From an uncultured Clostridia bacterium (lineage in GTDB: Bacteria > Bacillota > Clostridia > Peptostreptococcales > Anaerovoracaceae), in the NCBI GenBank assembly GCA_934277655.1, contig CAKQVC010000048.1, positions 1-10,126 of the forward strand: 10,126 bases of DNA, written 5' to 3'. The translations under genes and the position numbers were made by a program. The number at the start of each line of letters is the position of its first letter. Within the stretch, counting starts at the first letter, position 1. Shown in pieces: positions 6,197-10,126 of this stretch. Below the pieces are notes generated by a model. The model was given only the letters and a program-made list of their open reading frames with translations, ran no database searches and was not told the DNA's origin.

Positions 6197-7204
6197 ATGA
6201 TTCGAAAAATCTTTACAAAAATTGCATTGCACCAGAAGGTAATTCTCTTGGTGCTGCTGGCGGCTGCTGTTGTATTTCCTCTGCTTCAGCCCACTCAGTA
6301 CGTAATCAGGATGGCAACACTCTCGCTGGTCTATGTTGTGTTGGCACTGGGCATGAATCTGATAATGGGCTATATGGGTCAAATGTCGTTTGGACATGCT
6401 GCGTTTTTTGGCATTGGTGCATATACCTCGGCTATTTTGTCTACACGCTTTGGCCTGGACTGCACAGTTACATTTTTGGCGGCTATTTTGCTTTCCGGTC
6501 TATTCGGCTTTTTGTTGGGTACGCCTGTCTTGAAATTAAAGGGGTACTATTTGACGATTGTTACGCTTGGCTTTTGCGAAATTGTACGTATGGTCATGCT
6601 CAACTGGGTTTCTTTGACGGGCGGACCTATGGGTATCAAAGCAATCCCTAAGTTTATGTTTTTCGGCATAAAGTTTGCAACGACGCGTTCCTATTACTAC
6701 ATAATTCTGACCATCTGTGTTTTGGTTACATTATTGATTTACCGCTTGGTGAATTCCAGATACGGTCTGGCTATTTTGGCAATTCGTGATGATGACTCTG
6801 CCGCGGAGGCGATGGGTGTCAATATTGTCCGATATAAGATTGTTACCTTTGTAATCTCGTCAATGATTGCAGGATTGGCTGGAGCATTTTTTGCGCACTA
6901 TATTTCCTATATTGACTCGACCTATTTTACCAGTACGGCATCTCAGAATATTTGCGTAATGGTTATTTTAGGCGGTTTAGGAAGCCTTCCGGGAACATTC
7001 CTTGGTGCAATTGTACTTACGTTGCTGCCTGAACTGCTGCGCGGACTATCCGAGTATCGCATGCTGATCTACGGCGTGATTATGGTGGTTGTTGTACTGT
7101 TTATGCCAAGTGGATTGATGGGAAAATACAACTTCAGACAGTTAAAAGAAAGCTGGCTGCTAAAAAAGCACGAGCAGACAGAACGGAGGGAGAAAAATGG
7201 CTGA
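6197..7204 (+). CDS. livM: Branched-chain amino acid-type ABC transporter permease, LivM family
   Basis: A 335-residue membrane protein of usual LivM length with many hydrophobic segments, beginning with a helix at about 14-31 (KVILLVLLAAAVVFPLL). Typical LivM landmarks are LALGMNLIMGYMGQMSFGHA (about 50-69), LTGGPMGI, the coupling-loop segment AIRDDDSAAEAMGVN, and ILGGLGSLPGTFLGA near the C-terminus. It pairs with LivH to form the translocation pore. The ATG at 6197 is preceded by AGGGGG seven bases upstream. The last 8 bases overlap the start of livG (7197-7204), so the two are probably translationally coupled. The C-terminal tail is charged (KKHEQTERREKNG) and should be cytoplasmic. Confidence 0.92.
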   Translation: MIRKIFTKIALHQKVILLVLLAAAVVFPLLQPTQYVIRMATLSLVYVVLALGMNLIMGYMGQMSFGHAAFFGIGAYTSAILSTRFGLDCTVTFLAAILLSGLFGFLLGTPVLKLKGYYLTIVTLGFCEIVRMVMLNWVSLTGGPMGIKAIPKFMFFGIKFATTRSYYYIILTICVLVTLLIYRLVNSRYGLAILAIRDDDSAAEAMGVNIVRYKIVTFVISSMIAGLAGAFFAHYISYIDSTYFTSTASQNICVMVILGGLGSLPGTFLGAIVLTLLPELLRGLSEYRMLIYGVIMVVVVLFMPSGLMGKYNFRQLKESWLLKKHEQTERREKNG

Positions 7205-7976
7205 GGCAGTATTGCGTGTGCAACAGGTTATGCAGAGATTTGGCGGACTTGTGGCGCTCCAGAATATTAATATCGATGTCTATTCGGGAGAAATCGTCGG
7301 CATCATTGGACCAAATGGCGCAGGAAAAACTACGTTATTCAATGTAATTACCGGAATTTATAAGCCGACACAGGGAAGTGTTTTTCTCTCCAGCGAAGAT
7401 ATCACTGGATGCAAACCATATTTGATTGCAGAGCATGGTTTTGCGCGTACGTTCCAGAATATTCGTTTGTTTAAGCGGATGACGATTCTTGAAAATGTAA
7501 TGCTCGGCATGCACGTGCGGACGAAGTCTTCGCTGGTGCAAATCTTATTCAACACGGCGTCAAAAAAGAAAGAAGATGCTGCGTGCGAAAAACGGGCGGT
7601 TGAGCTGCTTGAAATGATGGGACTGGCTGAAATGCGGTATGAATACCCAGACAGTCTCCCTTATGGTGCTCAACGTAGATTGGAGATTGCTCGGGCACTG
7701 GCAACAGAACCAAAAGTATTGCTGCTTGATGAGCCGGCTGCTGGTATGAATGAAAATGAAACCGCCGAATTGCTGGAGATTGTAGCAAAATTAAAACAAG
7801 CGGGATATACCATCATGCTGATTGAGCATGATATGAAATTTGTTATGAAAATTTGCGACCGGATTTATGTGCTGAACCATGGAGAGCAAATTGCAGATGG
7901 CACACCGGAAGTCGTAAGTAACGACCCGGTGGTCATTGAAGCCTACTTGGGAAAGGATGTGGATGACGATGAATGA
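7197..7976 (+). CDS. livG: Liv-type ABC transporter ATP-binding protein, LivG family
   Basis: A 259-residue ATPase that powers import together with LivF. Motifs in order: Walker A GPNGAGKT (38-45), Q-loop Gln87 in FARTFQNIR, signature LPYGAQRR (154-161), Walker B VLLLDEP (174-180) with catalytic Glu179, and switch His211 in MLIEHDM. The Tyr in the signature (YGAQ instead of SGGQ) is usual for LivG and is not a defect. The insert between the Q-loop and the signature (about 105-130) is also typical of LivG and is rich in Lys here. GGAGG lies just upstream of the ATG inside the end of livM. The end of the gene overlaps livF. Confidence 0.94.
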   Translation: MAEAVLRVQQVMQRFGGLVALQNINIDVYSGEIVGIIGPNGAGKTTLFNVITGIYKPTQGSVFLSSEDITGCKPYLIAEHGFARTFQNIRLFKRMTILENVMLGMHVRTKSSLVQILFNTASKKKEDAACEKRAVELLEMMGLAEMRYEYPDSLPYGAQRRLEIARALATEPKVLLLDEPAAGMNENETAELLEIVAKLKQAGYTIMLIEHDMKFVMKICDRIYVLNHGEQIADGTPEVVSNDPVVIEAYLGKDVDDDE

Positions 7977-8688
7977 ATTCTTGCTCAGCATCAAAGACCT
8001 TGTTGTAAACTATGGCAGCATTCAGGCATTGAAAGGTGTAAATCTGGATGTAAAGAAAGGCGAAATTATTACTCTCGTTGGCTCAAATGGTGCGGGGAAA
8101 TCCACCTTGATGAACGCAATTATGGGAATTGTACCAATCAAAAGCGGAAATATTTTTTATCATGGGAGTGATATCGCCAAAACAGACACGAAAAAAATCG
8201 TGAAAGAGAAGATCGTACTTGTACCGGAAGGACGTTTGATTTTTCCTGCCCTCAATGTATATGATAATCTGATGATGGGGGGATATTTAAACAGTGACAA
8301 GGAAAATCAGGAAGAAATTGAACGCGTTTTTGACATGTTTCCTGTTTTGAAATCTCGCCGGAATCAGTTCGGCTCTACACTTTCCGGTGGAGAGCAGCAG
8401 ATGCTCGCCGTTGGTCGTGCGATGATGGCAAAGCCGCAGCTGCTGCTTTTGGACGAACCATCCTTGGGTTTGGCACCTTTGATCATTGCTGATATTTTCA
8501 ACATGATTCAAAGAATCAGAGATTTGGGAGTTACCGTCTTGCTGGTTGAGCAAAATGCGAGAATGGCGTTGAGAATCTCAGACCGTGGGTACGTGCTCGA
8601 AACGGGCACCATTGTGATGAGCGACGATGCAAAGGCACTACTTAAATCGGATGTTGTCCGCAATGCATATCTTGGAAAAGAAGCCTGA
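7963..8688 (+). CDS. livF: Liv-type ABC transporter ATP-binding protein, LivF family
   Basis: A 241-residue ATPase, the partner of LivG. Walker A GSNGAGKST (40-48), GRLIFPALNVYDNL (90-103, a LivF-type stretch), signature LSGGEQ (140-145), Walker B LLLLDEP (160-166) with Glu165, and EQN (196-198), where Gln replaces the switch His, as is common in LivF. Several in-frame ATGs occur (7936, 7957, 7963, 7969). The one at 7963 sits five bases after AAAGGA and gives an N-terminus starting MTMNEFLL; 7969 is also possible. It overlaps livG by 14 bases. With this gene the importer is complete: one receptor, two permeases and two ATPases. Confidence 0.93.
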   Translation: MTMNEFLLSIKDLVVNYGSIQALKGVNLDVKKGEIITLVGSNGAGKSTLMNAIMGIVPIKSGNIFYHGSDIAKTDTKKIVKEKIVLVPEGRLIFPALNVYDNLMMGGYLNSDKENQEEIERVFDMFPVLKSRRNQFGSTLSGGEQQMLAVGRAMMAKPQLLLLDEPSLGLAPLIIADIFNMIQRIRDLGVTVLLVEQNARMALRISDRGYVLETGTIVMSDDAKALLKSDVVRNAYLGKEA

Positions 8689-8693
8689 CAAGG

Positions 8694-8714
8694 CTGTTGT
8701 AATGCAACCAACAG
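8694..8714 (+). other. Weak hairpin in the livF-reductase gap
   Basis: CTGTTG (8694-8699) pairs with CAACAG (8709-8714) around a 9-base loop, six bases after the livF stop. The bases that follow (ACATTAAATAATTT) lack a proper T-run, so this is at best a leaky terminator. No convincing promoter was found in the 76-bp gap, so the reductase is probably read from the upstream operon. Confidence 0.3.
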
Positions 8715-8764
8715 ACATTAAATAATTTGGCTTTACTATTGAACGATTGCGAAGGAGAGCGGAT

Positions 8765-9619
8765 ATGGAATTCTTAAATCAGAATACACCGATTCATCTT
8801 GTAAATGGAGTTAACATTCCATGTATCGGATATGGCACGTGGCAAACACCTGCTGGTGAAGTTGCAGCGGTGTCTGTCCGTGCCGCGCTGGAGGCTGGTT
8901 ATCGCCATATCGATGCAGCTTCAGCCTATGGAAATGAGGAAGGGGTCGGAGAAGGCATTCAAACGAGTGGTGTACATCGCGATGAAATATTCTTAACCAG
9001 CAAACTGAATAATCCGGATCATGGCTATGAACAGACGAAACGCGCATTTGCAGAATCACTGAAGGCGCTAAAGACGGACTATCTTGATTTATATCTGATC
9101 CATTGGCCAAATCCAATTTCCTGCCGAAATAACTGGGAAGAGATGAATGCTGCTACATGGAAGGCGATGGAGGAACTCTACGAATCGGGTCAGATTAAAG
9201 CAATTGGCGTTAGCAACTTCCGCCAACATCATTTTGAAGCACTTGCAAAAACTGCAAATGTTGCGCCAATGGTGAATCAAATTAGCCTTTCACCTGGATT
9301 GACGCAGACAAGTATTTGCTCTTATTGCCAAGAACATGGCATGGTAATGGAGGCATATAGTCCGCTGGGAACAGGACGAATTCTGCAGTTGGAGGAAATG
9401 CGATATTTTGCTGAAAAGTATAATCACAGTATTGCACAGATCTGTATTCGTTGGAGCTTGCAAATGGGGTTCATTCCACTTCCTAAATCTATTAACGCTT
9501 CAAGAATTCGCGAAAATATCAATGTTTTTGATTTTAAGCTCTCTGATGAGGATGTTTCGACAATTGCTTCGATTCAGGCAGGTAGTGTTGCGCGAGATCC
9601 GGATACAATTAACTTTTAG
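8765..9619 (+). CDS. Aldo/keto reductase (2,5-diketogluconate reductase-like)
   Basis: A 284-residue cytosolic NAD(P)H-dependent reductase of normal length for small bacterial AKRs. The catalytic tetrad is complete: Asp50 (YRHIDAA), Tyr55 (SAYGNEE), Lys80 (FLTSKL) and His113 (LIHWPNP). IGVSNF (147-152) and the cofactor-binding stretch PLPKSINASRIRENI (238-252) also fit. The segment that usually reads NQIEYHP is NQISLSP here (171-177), which may alter the substrate pocket. The ATG at 8765 has AGGAG seven bases upstream. A TTG start 18 bases earlier would place this ribosome binding site inside the gene and is rejected. It would interconvert an aldehyde or ketone and an alcohol, possibly an intermediate of the imported compound. 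The family is broad and the substrate cannot be named. Confidence 0.9.
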   Translation: MEFLNQNTPIHLVNGVNIPCIGYGTWQTPAGEVAAVSVRAALEAGYRHIDAASAYGNEEGVGEGIQTSGVHRDEIFLTSKLNNPDHGYEQTKRAFAESLKALKTDYLDLYLIHWPNPISCRNNWEEMNAATWKAMEELYESGQIKAIGVSNFRQHHFEALAKTANVAPMVNQISLSPGLTQTSICSYCQEHGMVMEAYSPLGTGRILQLEEMRYFAEKYNHSIAQICIRWSLQMGFIPLPKSINASRIRENINVFDFKLSDEDVSTIASIQAGSVARDPDTINF

Positions 9620-9668
9620 TGTAATTGCTTTCTAAGATTATGGAATATCTTGGAAGAAGGGAAAAATC

Positions 9669-10126
9669 ATGAATCAAATTATTAAAAAGCTTCAATCTGC
9701 GGCAATCGTGCCGGTTGTCGTATTGGACGACGCAAAAGATGCGGTCGCGACGGCGAAGGCTTTGCTGGCCGGCGGCGTGGATGTGATGGAGATCACGTTC
9801 CGTACGGCGGCAGCTGCGGATTCGATCAAGGCGGTCAGCGAAAACTGCCCCGACATGCTTGTCGGCGCAGGCACGGTCATTACGCTCGAGCAGTGCAAAA
9901 AGGCTGTCGAATGCGGTGCCAAATTTATCGTCTCGCCGGGCTTTGACGAAGAGGTCGTCCGCTGGTGCGTGGAAAACGGCGTTGCCGTGACGCCCGGCTG
10001 CGTAACGCCGACGGAAATCATGGCAGCCATGAAGCTGGGACTGAACGTCGTAAAGTTCTTCCCGGCGGGCGTGTATGGCGGACTTTCTGCCATGAAGGCG
10101 CTCTCGGGTCCCTTCGGCGGGATCAA
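9669..10126 (+). CDS. eda: KDPG/KHG aldolase (2-dehydro-3-deoxy-phosphogluconate aldolase), 3' end outside window
   Basis: The first 152 codons of a class I aldolase that is normally about 205-215 residues long. Visible are AAIVPVVVLDD (11-21), the catalytic Glu41 in VMEITFRT, GAGTV (66-70), FIVSPGF (86-92), VTPGCVTPTE (107-116) and the Schiff-base Lys129 in VVKFFPA. The enzyme splits 2-keto-3-deoxy-6-phosphogluconate into pyruvate and glyceraldehyde 3-phosphate. Many members also cleave 4-hydroxy-2-oxoglutarate to pyruvate and glyoxylate. The ATG at 9669 has GAAGAAGGG about seven bases upstream and lies 49 bp after the reductase, close enough for co-transcription. Codon use differs from all genes to the left: 3 of the first 12 codons end in G or C, against 29 of the next 40 counted from codon 14. 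It may therefore belong to an older or different genomic block, such as a uronate pathway continuing to the right. Confidence 0.9.
   Translation, partial: MNQIIKKLQSAAIVPVVVLDDAKDAVATAKALLAGGVDVMEITFRTAAAADSIKAVSENCPDMLVGAGTVITLEQCKKAVECGAKFIVSPGFDEEVVRWCVENGVAVTPGCVTPTEIMAAMKLGLNVVKFFPAGVYGGLSAMKALSGPFGGI

Noticed and set aside
8747..8764. TTG start for the aldo/keto reductase
   Set aside because: It would put the AGGAG ribosome binding site inside the gene and add six residues, starting MRRRAD, before the usual N-terminus.
9692..10126. A long open minus-strand frame
   Set aside because: It mirrors the GC-rich codons of eda. The plus-strand translation carries the complete KDPG aldolase motifs, including the Schiff-base lysine.
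1..10126. CRISPR arrays, insertion sequences, toxin-antitoxin pairs or defence genes
   Set aside because: No regularly spaced repeats, transposase motifs or such gene pairs were found. Apart from the left edge, the window is filled by the metabolic cluster.

Overview
The window looks like chromosomal DNA of a low-to-moderate GC Gram-positive anaerobe, most likely a gut-type member of the Clostridia. The reasons are strong GGAGG-type ribosome binding sites, consensus sigma-A promoters (TTGACA with 17-bp spacers), a lipoprotein-type (Cys20) solute-binding protein and clostridial-style codon use. The genus cannot be told from this sequence. It holds one catabolic/import gene cluster built around a divergent, IclR-type control region.

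Left edge (1-246): a hairpin, then the 3' part of a tRNA-Ala(GGC) gene on the minus strand, running from the anticodon loop to the encoded CCA. Its 5' half is missing. This is the usual trace of an integrative element that recombined at a tRNA 3' end. About 170 bp of non-coding DNA with short direct repeats follows.

Minus strand (247-2565): an IclR-family regulator with its own promoter lies downstream of an NAD(P)-dependent aldehyde dehydrogenase of the succinate-semialdehyde/lactaldehyde dehydrogenase type. The intergenic control region (2566-2841) has two back-to-back consensus promoters. A near-identical composite inverted repeat (GGAA-N5-TTCC-N7-GGAAT) sits 7 bp downstream of each -10 box, so one regulator, probably the IclR protein, should control both directions.

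Plus strand (2842-10126): a lipoprotein substrate-binding protein, a FluG-like amidohydrolase, two LivH/LivM permeases, two LivG/LivF ATPases, an aldo/keto reductase and the start of a KDPG/KHG aldolase (eda, cut by the window end). These genes are closely spaced or overlapping and no convincing terminator separates them, although a 10-bp GC-rich hairpin lies between the amidohydrolase and the first permease. Together they read as a complete Liv/HAAT-type ABC importer with a hydrolase encoded inside its operon, plus enzymes that would oxidise or reduce aldehyde intermediates and cleave a 2-keto-acid. The substrate is not identifiable. The amidohydrolase suggests an amide, lactam or related carboxylic acid rather than a plain branched-chain amino acid. 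The aldolase has a sharply higher third-position GC than the other genes and may belong to a different genomic segment.
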